Assembly (NCBI RefSeq): GCF_030406325.1 | Contig: NZ_JAUEQY010000001.1 | Span: 248,001 to 312,000, forward strand | Length of the DNA stretch: 64,000 nucleotides | Source of the DNA: Actinomadura sp. DC4 | GTDB lineage: Bacteria; Actinomycetota; Actinomycetes; Streptosporangiales; Streptosporangiaceae | Direction of reading: 5' to 3' | Shown here: piece after piece, positions 19,810-28,152 of the stretch | Position numbering within the stretch: the first letter of the stretch is position 1 | Layout of the letters: the number at the start of each line of letters is the position of its first letter | The notes under the pieces: generated by a model | Databases searched by the model: none | Told to the model about the DNA's origin: nothing | The model's input: only the letters and a program-made list of their open reading frames with translations | Translations under genes and position numbers: made by a program

Positions 19810-20086
19810 GACCACTCCTCAGAAATCCCGCCGCCGGGCGCCCGGCGTACCGGAGCATTCACCCTGTTCGGTGTCCACGGCGGAAACGTGCCCCCTCCGC
19901 CGCGACACCGGCCTGGTCCGAGCCCCAAGTCTGATGGTCGCGGCGGGGAGACGTACGCCTTTCGTGACATTTCCAAGAGCATCGGCACATCGTCGCTATC
20001 GGCTTTTCCTCAAGGAGCTTTCGATATCCAGGTTTCGGTCCTTAATTAGGGTCCTAAACGACGCGTTCTTAGCCTTTCGTACGGCG
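19810..20086. other. Intergenic region upstream of the caspase gene
   Basis: 277 bases without a supported gene. The right half (about 19970-20070) is AT-richer than anything nearby and contains TTAGG-GT-CCTAA at 20046-20057, a short dyad next to CCTTAATTAGG. It presumably holds the caspase-Clp promoter and the end of the methyltransferase transcription unit. Confidence 0.4.
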
Positions 20087-20848
20087 TCAGGCCGTGCGGA
20101 GGGCGCAGAGGACGCGGTTGTTCCCGTGCTGCCAGATCGTGCCCACCTCTCCGAAGCCCGCCTCGCGGAGGGCGGCGGCGTGCTCGGCCAGGCGGGTGGA
20201 CTCCGAGCCGTGGTGGGCGGCGGCCTCGGAGCGGGCGGCGATCAGGTCGGACAGCGCGGGGTCGGCGGCGGCCGCGTCCCACCACTGCCGCCAGTCCTCC
20301 GGCCCGTCGTCGCCGAACCTTCGGCGCGTGGCGCGCTCGGTCAGCGCGCGTTCGAGCCGGGACAGGCCCGGCGTCGAGGCGTCGAGGTTGTCGCCGTTCA
20401 GGAACAGCCCGCCCGGCCGGAGCGCCGTGGCGAGTTCGGTGTACGCCGCGCGCAGGGCGTCCGGGGAGAGCCAGTGCAGCGCGGTGGTGCTCACGGCCAC
20501 GTCCGCCGGGCGGTCCAGGTCGAGTGCGGACGCCCAGCCGGGGGTCCGCAGGTCCAGGTCGGCGAACCGCAGCTCCCGCCGGCCGGGGTGGGCGCCGCGG
20601 CCCAGCGCGAGCAGCAGCGGGTCGGTGTCGATCGCCACGACCGTGGCCCGCGGCAGACGGTCGAGGATCCGGGCGGACAGGGAGCCCGGACCGCAGCCGA
20701 GGTCGAGGACGAGAGGGTCGGGGCGGCCCGCGCCCGCCTCGACCGCGTCGATCAGGGCGGTGAAGCGTTCCTCGCGGTCGGGGACGTAACCCTCCTGCTG
20801 GCGGTCCCACCGGGTGATCCACGTCTGTGCCACCGTGGTCGTGAGCAT
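20087..20848 (-). CDS. Class I SAM-dependent methyltransferase
   Basis: 253 residues with a Rossmann methyltransferase core: motif I VLDLGCGPGSLSARIL, motif II-type Asp in VVAIDTDPLLL, ADLDLRTPGW, and the post-motif strand LRPGGLFLNGDN. The region VSTTALHWL resembles trans-aconitate-type and small-molecule methyltransferases. The substrate is unknown. It is divergent from the CGNR regulator at 20920, and a 7-bp inverted repeat lies in the shared promoter, so the CGNR protein is a plausible regulator. Confidence 0.85.
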   Translation of the reverse strand: MLTTTVAQTWITRWDRQQEGYVPDREERFTALIDAVEAGAGRPDPLVLDLGCGPGSLSARILDRLPRATVVAIDTDPLLLALGRGAHPGRRELRFADLDLRTPGWASALDLDRPADVAVSTTALHWLSPDALRAAYTELATALRPGGLFLNGDNLDASTPGLSRLERALTERATRRRFGDDGPEDWRQWWDAAAADPALSDLIAARSEAAAHHGSESTRLAEHAAALREAGFGEVGTIWQHGNNRVLCALRTA

Positions 20849-20862
20849 GAGCGGCTCCTGTA

Positions 20863-20886
20863 ACTGTCGTCTATGATTTCGACAGT
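20863..20886. promoter_or_regulatory. Inverted repeat in the methyltransferase / CGNR divergent promoter
   Basis: ACTGTCG and CGACAGT, separated by 10 bases, form a perfect 7-bp dyad. A third partial copy (CAACAGTCAC) overlaps the start of the CGNR gene at about 20928. Likely operator for autoregulation. Confidence 0.5.
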
Positions 20887-20919
20887 CACAAAATAAGGTG
20901 AGCGGGTGTAACTGGTCAA

Positions 20920-21471
20920 GTGAACTTCAACAGTCACACGGATCTGGCGGTCGGCCTGGCCGTACGTACGGTGAACACGCTCACCCCCGGTGAGCAGCGC
21001 GGCCGGCCGTACGCCCCGCCGGAGGGCAAGGCGCGGCACGACGTCCTGCTCGAGATGGGCATGGGCGACCTCGACGACCGCGACGCCTCCGTGCTCACCG
21101 AACTGGCCGCCGAGCTGCGCGTCGTCTTCGCCTCCGTCGCGGAGGGCGACATCGACGCCGCGGCCCACCAGATCAACCATCTCCTGGAGGTCACCCGGGC
21201 CCGCCCGCACCTGAACCGGCACGACGACGAGCCCTGGCACCTGCACTTCCACGGTACGGGCGGGACCGTCTCGGCCGACTGGGTCGCCGGCCTCGCCACC
21301 GGCCTGGCGGTCGTCCTCGGCAGTGAGTTCCACGAGCGCCTGGGCGTCTGCACGGCCCCGCACTGCGACCGCGTGTACGTCGACACCTCGCGCAACGGCA
21401 CCCGCCGCTTCTGTTCGACCGCCTGCCAGAACCGCGTCAAGACCGCTGCCTTCCGCGCCCGCGGCCGGTGA
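20920..21471 (+). CDS. CGNR zinc-finger (ABATE-domain) regulator
   Basis: 183 residues from a GTG at 20920. The C-terminus carries the CGNR-type zinc finger: C-TAPH-C, then RNGTRRFCSTACQNRVK, which keeps the diagnostic R-R-F-C-S-x-x-C-x-N-R. The N-terminal part (LAVGLAVRTVNTL and onward) fits the ABATE domain described as a stress-related ligand-binding partner of this finger. It is probably a transcription regulator of itself and the divergent methyltransferase. No ribosome site of quality precedes the GTG, but all family similarity begins right after it. Confidence 0.85.
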   Translation: MNFNSHTDLAVGLAVRTVNTLTPGEQRGRPYAPPEGKARHDVLLEMGMGDLDDRDASVLTELAAELRVVFASVAEGDIDAAAHQINHLLEVTRARPHLNRHDDEPWHLHFHGTGGTVSADWVAGLATGLAVVLGSEFHERLGVCTAPHCDRVYVDTSRNGTRRFCSTACQNRVKTAAFRARGR

Positions 21472-21478
21472 GCCCGCA

Positions 21479-21973
21479 TCAGGCCTGGCGCCCCCAGACG
21501 AACATCCCCAGGCCGGCCAGGACCATGCTGAACAGGGAGGACACCGTACGGAGGTGGTTCCACGCGGTCCAGCGGGACGAGTAGTCCGCCCAGACGCGGG
21601 CCGCCTCGCCGGCCGAGGGGCGCGCGGCGTCGAGCGCGTCGTTCATCGGGATGTTGACCGCGAAGCTCGGCACGAGCGCGCCCAGGACGTACACCGCCCC
21701 CGCGAGGAGGAACACGACGCCCGCCGTACGCTGCCCCAACACGAGGAGCAGGACGCCCGTCACGGCCGCCGCGACCGGCGAGAGGAGGAAGGCCGTGAGG
21801 AACAGAGCGTTCTGGATCTTGTCGTTGATGCCGCGCATGGCGGCGATGGCCTGCTCGGGCCCGATCGCGTCGAGTCCCATCATCACGGACACGGAGTAGG
21901 CGAAGAAGACGCCCGCGACGGCGCCGGTCAGGAGCAGTGTGGTGGTGGCGGACAGGCCGGCCAGAATCCTCAT
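21479..21973 (-). CDS. DUF1772 (anthrone-oxygenase-like) membrane protein
   Basis: 164 residues with four hydrophobic segments (TTTLLLTGAVAGVFFAYSV, LFLTAFLLSPVAAAVTGVLL, AGVVFLLAGAVYVLGALV, SSLFSMVLAGLGMFVWG) and the family signature FAVNIPMNDAL followed by W-x-x-Y-S-x-R-W-T-A-W-N-H-L-R. This pattern defines DUF1772, a family that includes fungal anthrone oxygenases and many bacterial proteins of unknown role. It converges on the CGNR gene with a 7-base gap. The AraC gene at 22056 reads away from it and may regulate it. Confidence 0.85.
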   Translation of the reverse strand: MRILAGLSATTTLLLTGAVAGVFFAYSVSVMMGLDAIGPEQAIAAMRGINDKIQNALFLTAFLLSPVAAAVTGVLLLVLGQRTAGVVFLLAGAVYVLGALVPSFAVNIPMNDALDAARPSAGEAARVWADYSSRWTAWNHLRTVSSLFSMVLAGLGMFVWGRQA

Positions 21974-22055
21974 GCCGACCAGTGAAGTCCCGCCCGCCGG
22001 GCGGGGCCATCCGCGAGAGGCTCAAGGGGATGTCCGTGCGTCTAGGGTGAGGCCA

Positions 22056-22997
22056 ATGGACGCACTCGCGAGCCTGCTGGACGGGCCGAGAGCCCGCGGC
22101 GCGTTTCTTCTCCGGTCGATCCTGCGGCCGCCCTGGGGGCTGCGGATCGAGGACCGGGCGCCGCTCACGGTGGTGTCCGTCGTACGGAGCGAGGCGTGGG
22201 TGCTGCCCGGCGACGGCGAGCCCGTACGCCTGCGCCCGGGCGACGTCGCGGTGATCCGCGGCCCGGACCCGTACGTCGTCGCCGACGACCCGGCCACGCC
22301 GCCGCGCGTGGTGATCCACCCGGGCCAGCACTGCACGACGCCGGAGGGGGAGTCCCTTTCGGAGGCGATGGCGCTCGGCCTGCGGACGTGGGGCGACCGG
22401 GACGGCGTCGCCACCCTGTTCACCGGCACGTACCAGCTGCACGGCGAGATCGGCGACCGCCTGCTGCGGGCGCTGCCCGCCCTGATCGTGCTCCCGGCCG
22501 ACGCCTGGGACGCCTCGCTGCTGCCGTTGCTCGACGAGGAGCTGAACCGCGACGTCCCAGGTCAGGAGGCCATCCTCGACCGGCTGCTCGACCTGCTGCT
22601 CACCGCCGTGCTCCGGGCGTGGTTCTCCCGCCCGGAGGCCGAGGTGCCGGGGTGGTACCGCGCCCAGGGCGACCCGGTGGTCGGCCCGGTGCTGCGGACC
22701 CTCCACGAGGACCCGGCCGGCCCGTGGACCGTCGCGAGCCTGGCGGCGCGGGCGGGCGTCTCACGCGCCGCGCTGGCCCGGCGCTTCACCGGCCTGGTCG
22801 GCGAGCCGCCGATGACCTACCTCACCGGCCTGCGCCTGGCCCTGGCCGCCGACCTGTTGTGCGAACCGGAGGCCACGCTGGGCGCGGTCGCCCGCCGGGT
22901 CGGCTACGGCAGCGCGTACGCGCTGAGCGCCGCCTTCAAGCGCGAACGCGGGGTCAGCCCGCGGGAGCACCGCAGCGCCGTCGCCGGCCTCAGATGA
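22056..22997 (+). CDS. AraC-family regulator with cupin N-terminus
   Basis: 313 residues. Residues 1-130 are an AraC-type cupin (VRLRPGDVAVIRGPDPYVV and the GTYQLHG strand), the form found in regulators such as those labelled RclR or CuxR-like. The C-terminus carries the double HTH: WTVASLAARAGVSRAALARRF and YGSAYALSAAFKRERGVSP. The ATG at 22056 begins the family-like sequence; the open frame upstream runs through the DUF1772 promoter. It is divergent from the DUF1772 gene and overlaps the HAD gene tail to tail by 8 bases. Confidence 0.88.
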   Translation: MDALASLLDGPRARGAFLLRSILRPPWGLRIEDRAPLTVVSVVRSEAWVLPGDGEPVRLRPGDVAVIRGPDPYVVADDPATPPRVVIHPGQHCTTPEGESLSEAMALGLRTWGDRDGVATLFTGTYQLHGEIGDRLLRALPALIVLPADAWDASLLPLLDEELNRDVPGQEAILDRLLDLLLTAVLRAWFSRPEAEVPGWYRAQGDPVVGPVLRTLHEDPAGPWTVASLAARAGVSRAALARRFTGLVGEPPMTYLTGLRLALAADLLCEPEATLGAVARRVGYGSAYALSAAFKRERGVSPREHRSAVAGLR

Positions 22998-23697
22998 CGC
23001 CGGCGGCGGTGAGCATCGCCGAGAAGCCGTCGGGCCGCTCCTGTACGGGAAGCGGGTCCACGAAGAACGTCCGGATGCCGACCGCCTCGGCGCCCCCGTC
23101 GGCCGGGCGGCTGTCGCCGACCATGAACGTACGGCCGGGCTCACCGCCCACCCGCGCGCACGCCTTGTGGAAGATCGCCGGGTCCGGCTTCTGGCACCCT
23201 TCCTCGTAGGACAGCAGGATGGCGTCGACCAGGTCGGCGACGCCGTGCGCGGCCAGCACGCGGCGGTTGTCCCAGCCGATGTTGCTGACCACGGCCGTAC
23301 GTATCCCGTTGCGTGAGAGGGCGGCGAGGGCCGGCAGGGTGTCCGGGTACGGCGCCCATTCCTCGGGCCGGGTACACCGCTCGTAGACGGCGTCGGCCAG
23401 CTCGGGCCAGGGCCAGCCGGAGTTCTTGATCAGCCAGGTGTAGGAGCCACGGTGCGCGGCGGGATCGAGGTCCCGCCGCTCCCAGGTGGCCCGGATCTCG
23501 TCGGGGATGACCGCCGGGAAGTGCCCGCCGGGCAGCCCGCCGGACTCCTCCAGCCGCCGCGCCCACGCTGTGATCTCCGAATCCAGCAGCCCGACACCGG
23601 CGTCGGCGAGCACGGCCGCGACCCTGCGCTCGGGCGGCTCGGCCCGCATCAGCGTCCCGGAGAAGTCGAACAACACGGCGTCCACAGGCTCAGACAT
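22990..23697 (-). CDS. HAD-superfamily hydrolase
   Basis: 235 residues with HAD motifs I to IV: VDAVLFDFSGTL (nucleophile in DFSGTL, with Ser where many have Asp/Thr at +2), the Ser/Thr of motif II in TAVVSNIGWD, the motif III Lys in EEGCQKPDPAIF, and FMVGDSRPADGGAEAVGI for motif IV. The cap domain between motifs I and II is helical, type C1. It is probably a phosphatase or phosphoglycolate-type enzyme with unknown substrate. The ATG at 23697 is used because the 463-codon open frame upstream is made of repeat-rich intergenic DNA. Confidence 0.88.
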   Translation of the reverse strand: MSEPVDAVLFDFSGTLMRAEPPERRVAAVLADAGVGLLDSEITAWARRLEESGGLPGGHFPAVIPDEIRATWERRDLDPAAHRGSYTWLIKNSGWPWPELADAVYERCTRPEEWAPYPDTLPALAALSRNGIRTAVVSNIGWDNRRVLAAHGVADLVDAILLSYEEGCQKPDPAIFHKACARVGGEPGRTFMVGDSRPADGGAEAVGIRTFFVDPLPVQERPDGFSAMLTAAGVI

Positions 23698-23907
23698 GAA
23701 CGTGGACCCTACCGCTCGCCGCCGACCACCCCCTGAACCCCGGCCGGGCCCGGGAACAGCGAGACCGAGGCCCTTGGGGGAGGGGCGCGTCCGGGAGGTT
23801 CCGCGAAGTGGCTGGTGGGAGCGGTCGGCGACGAGACCGCGCGGGCATCGGCGCGCGCTGCGGCCTCGGCCGGCGGCCCCTTCGCGCGACAGGCCGTGTG
23901 ACGAGCA

Positions 23908-24060
23908 CCTCACGCCCGCGCGCGTGAGGGAACCGCCGGGTAACCTCGTAGGTCGCGAGCGCGCCACCCTCACGCCCGTGCGCGTGAGGGGGTCGGCGTG
24001 GCCGCGGTAGCACCCGGAGAATTTCACGATCGTCACGCCCGCCCGCCCGTGCGCGTGAGG
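23908..24060. repeat. Three copies of a TCACGC...GCGTGAGG palindromic element
   Basis: Copies: CCTCACGC-N6-GCGTGAGG at 23908-23929, CCCTCACGC-N6-GCGTGAGGG at 23967-23990, and TCACGC-N14-GCGTGAGG at 24033-24060. Core TCACGCCCGYGCGCGTGAGG is shared by the first two. Each can fold into a GC-rich hairpin. Right arms are 60 and 71 bases apart. They resemble REP-like intergenic palindromes and could serve as terminators, operators or recombination sites. Confidence 0.7.
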
Positions 24061-24205
24061 GGCGGGCGGGTCCTCGCCAGGGCTCGCGGTGACGTCTCGG
24101 CCAGCGGTTCCCGAGGGTCTCGCCGGCGACGCGCTCCCGGCCGCCAGGGCGGACAACACCACCCGACCGCCGCCCCCGCGTGCCGGAGACCAAGGTGTCG
24201 TATGC

Positions 24206-24292
<87 letters not shown>

Positions 24293-24496
24293 CCCGCTGT
24301 GGTCGCCGCGTGGCATCGGCCGTGTGGCCCTCGGACCGGCGAAGCCTTGCGACGCCCCTGGGGCACGTGGGCCACGGTCATGTGCGGGCGTGACGTCGGC
24401 GCGTGACGGGCGTGCCGGGCCGTTCCGATCGTTCGGGGTGCGACAGCGCCGCCAGGTCCCGGCCGTGCAGGCGGGCCGGTGATCGGGATGCTCGCC

Positions 24497-24608
24497 GAGA
24501 GTGCCGAGAGCCGAGAGTGCCGAGAGCCGAGAGTGCCGAGAGCCGAGAGTGCCGAGAGCCGAGAGTGCCGAGAGCCGAGAGTGCCGAGAGCCGAGAGTGC
24601 CGAGAGAG
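24497..24608. repeat. 16-bp minisatellite, seven units
   Basis: The unit GAGAGTGCCGAGAGCC is repeated at 24497, 24513, 24529, 24545, 24561, 24577 and 24593, the last copy diverging at its final bases. Units one to six appear identical. The near-identity points to recent slippage, so the copy number may vary between strains. Confidence 0.9.
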
Positions 24609-24750
24609 CTGCGAGGGCGGGGCATGTCGCGCCGTGGCCCGGATGGAGCCGTCCCGGGCGCGTTCGGTGTCTGTGCTGGGTCCCTGAGGGCCGCCGTTAC
24701 CGCCCCATCGGCCGGTCGGTGTGGGCCGGTGGGGCGGTGGTCCGGTTCGG

Positions 24751-25812
24751 TCAGGCGCTCTTGGAGCGGCCGCGCAGGCGGGCGAACAGGCGGCGGAAGA
24801 TGCCGGCGATCATCACCTTCAGCAGCGTCGTGGCCTTGATGGCGCCCGCAGGTTCCGAGGACGCCGCGGGCGCGGGCTTCGTGGCCGGGGCGGGTTTCGT
24901 CGTGGCGGCGGCCGTCGCCGTCTCCGTCGTCGCGCCGGACGTCACGCCCGAGTCCGGGCCGGCCTCCTCCGCGCCGCCGGACGCGGTCTCCGTCGGTACG
25001 TCGGCCGGGGCTTCGGCCACGGTCTTCGACTTACCGCCGGTCGCGGCCGGGGGCTCTGCCGCCGTCTCCGGCTCGGCCTTCGGCGTGGCCGGGGACTCGG
25101 CGGCCGTCTCCGGCCCGCCTTCCGCCGCCGCCTCCAGCTTCTCCTCCGGTGCGGCCGGGGTCACCGGCGTGGCCGGGGACTCGGTGGCCTTGTCCGCTGA
25201 CGTCTCCGCGGCGGCCTCCAGCTCGGCCTCCGGGGCGGCGGTCTTCGGCTCGCCGCCGGTGGCGGCCGGGGCCTCGGTCACCGTCTCGGGCCCGCCGGCC
25301 GGAGCGGCCCCAGCCGCGGCGGACGCGGCAGACGCGGCCTCCGCCTCGGCGGCCTCGGCGCTCTCGCCCTCGATGCGCTCCCGCACCCGTACCGCCAGGT
25401 CGTTGACCATGCGACCGGACACGTCCGCCATGATGCCCCGGCCGAACTGCGCCAGTTTGCCGGAGATCGTGAGGTCCGTCTTCAGCAGGACGTTCGACCC
25501 GCCGTCCTCCTTCGCCTCCACGCGCATCGTCGCGGTCGCCTTCGCCGTGCCCGACCCGCGGGCGTCCTTGCCCTCCGCGACCAGCACCGCGACCCGCGCC
25601 GCGTCGTCCTTCTCGGTGATCCTCGCGATCCCGGAGAACGCCGCCGTCACCGGGCCGAGCTTGATCTTCACCTTGCCGCGGTACTGGTCGTCGCCGAGGT
25701 CTTCGGTCAGCTCCGCGCCGGGAAAGCAGGTCGCCACATTGTGCGGGTTCTGCAGGAATTCGAACACCCGATCCGGGTCGGCATCGATGTCGAAGGAGTT
25801 CTCGATCAGCAC
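24751..25812 (-). CDS. coxG: CoxG-like SRPBCC protein with long acidic/Ala-Pro linker
   Basis: 353 residues. The first 150 are the CoxG/SRPBCC fold: MLIENSFDIDADPDRVFEFL, NVATCFPGAELTEDL, KIKLGPVTAAFSG and GRGIMADVSGRMVNDLA, all CoxG hallmarks. A low-complexity linker of about 170 residues rich in Ala, Glu, Pro and Thr follows. The C-terminus, TTLLKVMIAGIFRRLFARLRGR, is an amphipathic or membrane-binding helix, as expected for proteins that anchor CO-dehydrogenase-type enzymes to the membrane. It starts three bases after the large-subunit gene, so it is the last gene of the operon. It probably recruits or matures the molybdenum hydroxylase. Confidence 0.88.
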   Translation of the reverse strand: MLIENSFDIDADPDRVFEFLQNPHNVATCFPGAELTEDLGDDQYRGKVKIKLGPVTAAFSGIARITEKDDAARVAVLVAEGKDARGSGTAKATATMRVEAKEDGGSNVLLKTDLTISGKLAQFGRGIMADVSGRMVNDLAVRVRERIEGESAEAAEAEAASAASAAAGAAPAGGPETVTEAPAATGGEPKTAAPEAELEAAAETSADKATESPATPVTPAAPEEKLEAAAEGGPETAAESPATPKAEPETAAEPPAATGGKSKTVAEAPADVPTETASGGAEEAGPDSGVTSGATTETATAAATTKPAPATKPAPAASSEPAGAIKATTLLKVMIAGIFRRLFARLRGRSKSA

Positions 25813-25815
25813 TTT

Positions 25816-28152
25816 TCAGGGTCCTTCCGAAAGAAGATCAGAGCCGTAGATCGCCTCCACGATGCGGGCGGGGGTCACGGGGGCGCGGGTCACGCGGGCG
25901 CGGAGTGGCCGCAGGGCGTCCTCCACCGCGTTCGCGATCGCGGCCGGGGCCGGGATCGTGCCGCCCTCCCCGGCGCCCTTGGCGCCGAGGGGGTTCAGCG
26001 GGCTCGGCGTCTGGATGTGGAACAGCTCGGCATCCGGCACCTCGGTGGCCGACACGAGCGCGTAGTCGAGGTAGCTCGCGGCCTGCGGCTGTCCCTCCGC
26101 GTCGTAGACGGGCTCCTCGTACATCGCGTTTCCGATGCCGTGCGCGAAACCACCCAGTACCTGACCGTCCACCAGCAGCGGGTTGATGACGTTGCCGCAG
26201 TCGTGGCCGATGACATAGCGCAGGATGGTCACGCCTCCCGTCTCAGGGTCGACCTCGACGAGTGCGGCATGCGCGCCACTGGCGTACGCGGCGCGTTCCG
26301 GCGCGAAGTAGCTCGAGGTCTCCAGCCCGGCTCGGATGCCTTGGGGCAGGGTGATCCCATGCTTTCCTATGTTGGCCACCCGGGCAAGATCGAGCAGAGA
26401 GACCGATTTCTCCTCGGATCCTCCGAGACAGGCCAGGTCGCCGACGAACGACACGTCCGACGGATCGCCGCCCAGCACCTGCGCCGCCGTCTCGGCCAGC
26501 CGGTCGCGCATCAGGCTCGCCGCCTCCAGCACGGCCGGGCCCGCCGTCGCGGTGATGCGTGAGGCGAACGTTCCCTGCCCGAAGGGAATTCTACTGGTGT
26601 CACCCGTCACGACCTGGATGTAGTCCATGTCCAGCCCGAGGGCGTCCGAGGCGATCTGGGCGTACACCGTCTCGTACCCCTGTCCCTGCGGCGCCGCGGC
26701 CAGCGTCACCAGGATCCGGCCGGTGTTGGTGAGCCGCACCCGGGCACCCTCGTACGGACCGAGCCCGCACCCCTCGACGTAACAGGCGAGCCCGATGCCG
26801 ACGTACCGGCCCTCCGCGCGCAGTTTCTCCTGTTCAGAACGCGCCTCCGCGTACCCGAGCCGCGACAGCGTCCCCGACAGCAGCGCCGGGAAGTCACCGC
26901 TGTCGTAGGTCAGCGGCGAGCCGTCGCGGAACATGATGCCGACCTTGTACGGGAACTCATCGGCCTGGATCAGGTTGCGGGCGCGGACCTCCGCCGGGTC
27001 GAGCCCGAGGTGGGAGGCGATCCGGTCCATCATCCGCTCCATCGCGAACACCGCCTGCGGCCGGCCCGCGCCGCGTACCGATGAGGTCGGGACCATGTTG
27101 GTGTAGCAGGCCCGCAGCTCGGTGTGGATGTTCGGGATCTTGTACGGCCCCGGCACGGTGCTCGTCGTGATCGAGGGCACCTGCAGGCCGGCGCAGTACG
27201 CGCCCTGGTCGTGCTCGATGACGTCCTTGACCGCGAGCAGCAGGCCGTCGCCGGTGAAGCCGACCGAGATCCGGTGCGTCTGCGAGCGCTCCATCATGGT
27301 GGAGACGAAGTTCTCCTGCCGGTCCTCGATCCACTTGACCGGCCGCCGGAGCTTCTTCGCCACCCACGGGATGACGACCTCCTCGCCGTAGAACTGGGCC
27401 TTGGGCCCGAAACCGCCGCCGACGTCGGGCGGCGCGATGACGCGGATGTCGTCCTCGGCCATGTCGTAGATCAGCGAGAGCTGCTGGCGCGCGTAGTGCG
27501 GCGACTGCGTGTTGTCCCAGATCGTGAGCTGGCCGGTCGCGGGCTCGTACCGCGCGGCGACGGCGCGGGCCTCCATCGAGTGCCCGCCGCCGCGCATGAC
27601 GTAGAACTCCTCCGACAGCGTGTGCGGCGCGGAGCGCAGCGCCTCGTCGGCGTCGCCGGCCCGCTGGAGAAGGTGGACGGCGACGTTGTCCTCGGCGCCG
27701 GAGTGCGCGAGCGGCGCGCCGGGCGCGAGCGCGGCGGCCGTGGAGGCGATCGCCGGCAGCACCTCGTAGTCGACGTCGATCAGCTCCAGCGCGTCCTCGG
27801 CGACGTACCGCGAGGAGGCCACGACGACGGCCAGCGGCTCACCGACGTAGTGCAGTTCCTCCGGCGGCATCGGCAGGCGTGGGAAGTCCTTGAGCCTGGG
27901 GTGCAGGACCTTGGGCGCGAGCGGTTTCTGGATCTCGGCCAGGTCCGCGCCGGTGTAGACCGCGACGACGCCCGGCAGGGCGCGCGCCTCGCTCGCGTCG
28001 ATGGACAGGATGCGGGCGTGGGCGTTCGGCGACCGTAGGAAGGCGGCGGCCAGGGCGTCCGGCAGGTCGAGGTCGTCGAGGTAGCGGCCCCGCCCGGTCA
28101 GCAGCCGCTCGTCCTCGCGGCGTGGCACGCGCGCGCCGATCATGGCGGTCAC
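25816..28152 (-). CDS. coxL: Molybdenum hydroxylase large subunit (CoxL/xanthine dehydrogenase family, form II type)
   Basis: 778 residues from the GTG at 28152 that overlaps the coxS stop (GTGA); an ATG three codons on is the alternative. The N-terminal RREDERLLTGRGRYLDDL and SPNAHARILSID are family signatures, GGGFGPKAQFYGEE binds the cofactor, and LGAKGAGEGGTIPAPAA holds the catalytic Glu. The active-site loop reads SSVRGAGRPQ, like the AYRGAGR loop of form II and of N-heterocycle hydroxylases, not the AYRCSF loop of true CO dehydrogenase. So CO is an unlikely substrate; hydroxylation of an aromatic or N-heteroaromatic ring or aldehyde is more likely. It acts with CoxS and CoxM and feeds electrons to FAD. 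Confidence 0.92.
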   Translation of the reverse strand: MTAMIGARVPRREDERLLTGRGRYLDDLDLPDALAAAFLRSPNAHARILSIDASEARALPGVVAVYTGADLAEIQKPLAPKVLHPRLKDFPRLPMPPEELHYVGEPLAVVVASSRYVAEDALELIDVDYEVLPAIASTAAALAPGAPLAHSGAEDNVAVHLLQRAGDADEALRSAPHTLSEEFYVMRGGGHSMEARAVAARYEPATGQLTIWDNTQSPHYARQQLSLIYDMAEDDIRVIAPPDVGGGFGPKAQFYGEEVVIPWVAKKLRRPVKWIEDRQENFVSTMMERSQTHRISVGFTGDGLLLAVKDVIEHDQGAYCAGLQVPSITTSTVPGPYKIPNIHTELRACYTNMVPTSSVRGAGRPQAVFAMERMMDRIASHLGLDPAEVRARNLIQADEFPYKVGIMFRDGSPLTYDSGDFPALLSGTLSRLGYAEARSEQEKLRAEGRYVGIGLACYVEGCGLGPYEGARVRLTNTGRILVTLAAAPQGQGYETVYAQIASDALGLDMDYIQVVTGDTSRIPFGQGTFASRITATAGPAVLEAASLMRDRLAETAAQVLGGDPSDVSFVGDLACLGGSEEKSVSLLDLARVANIGKHGITLPQGIRAGLETSSYFAPERAAYASGAHAALVEVDPETGGVTILRYVIGHDCGNVINPLLVDGQVLGGFAHGIGNAMYEEPVYDAEGQPQAASYLDYALVSATEVPDAELFHIQTPSPLNPLGAKGAGEGGTIPAPAAIANAVEDALRPLRARVTRAPVTPARIVEAIYGSDLLSEGP

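Noticed and set aside
23908-24060. Possible mini CRISPR array (three repeats)
   Set aside because: Repeats are palindromic and differ in length, the intervals differ (37 and about 42 bases), and no cas genes are near.
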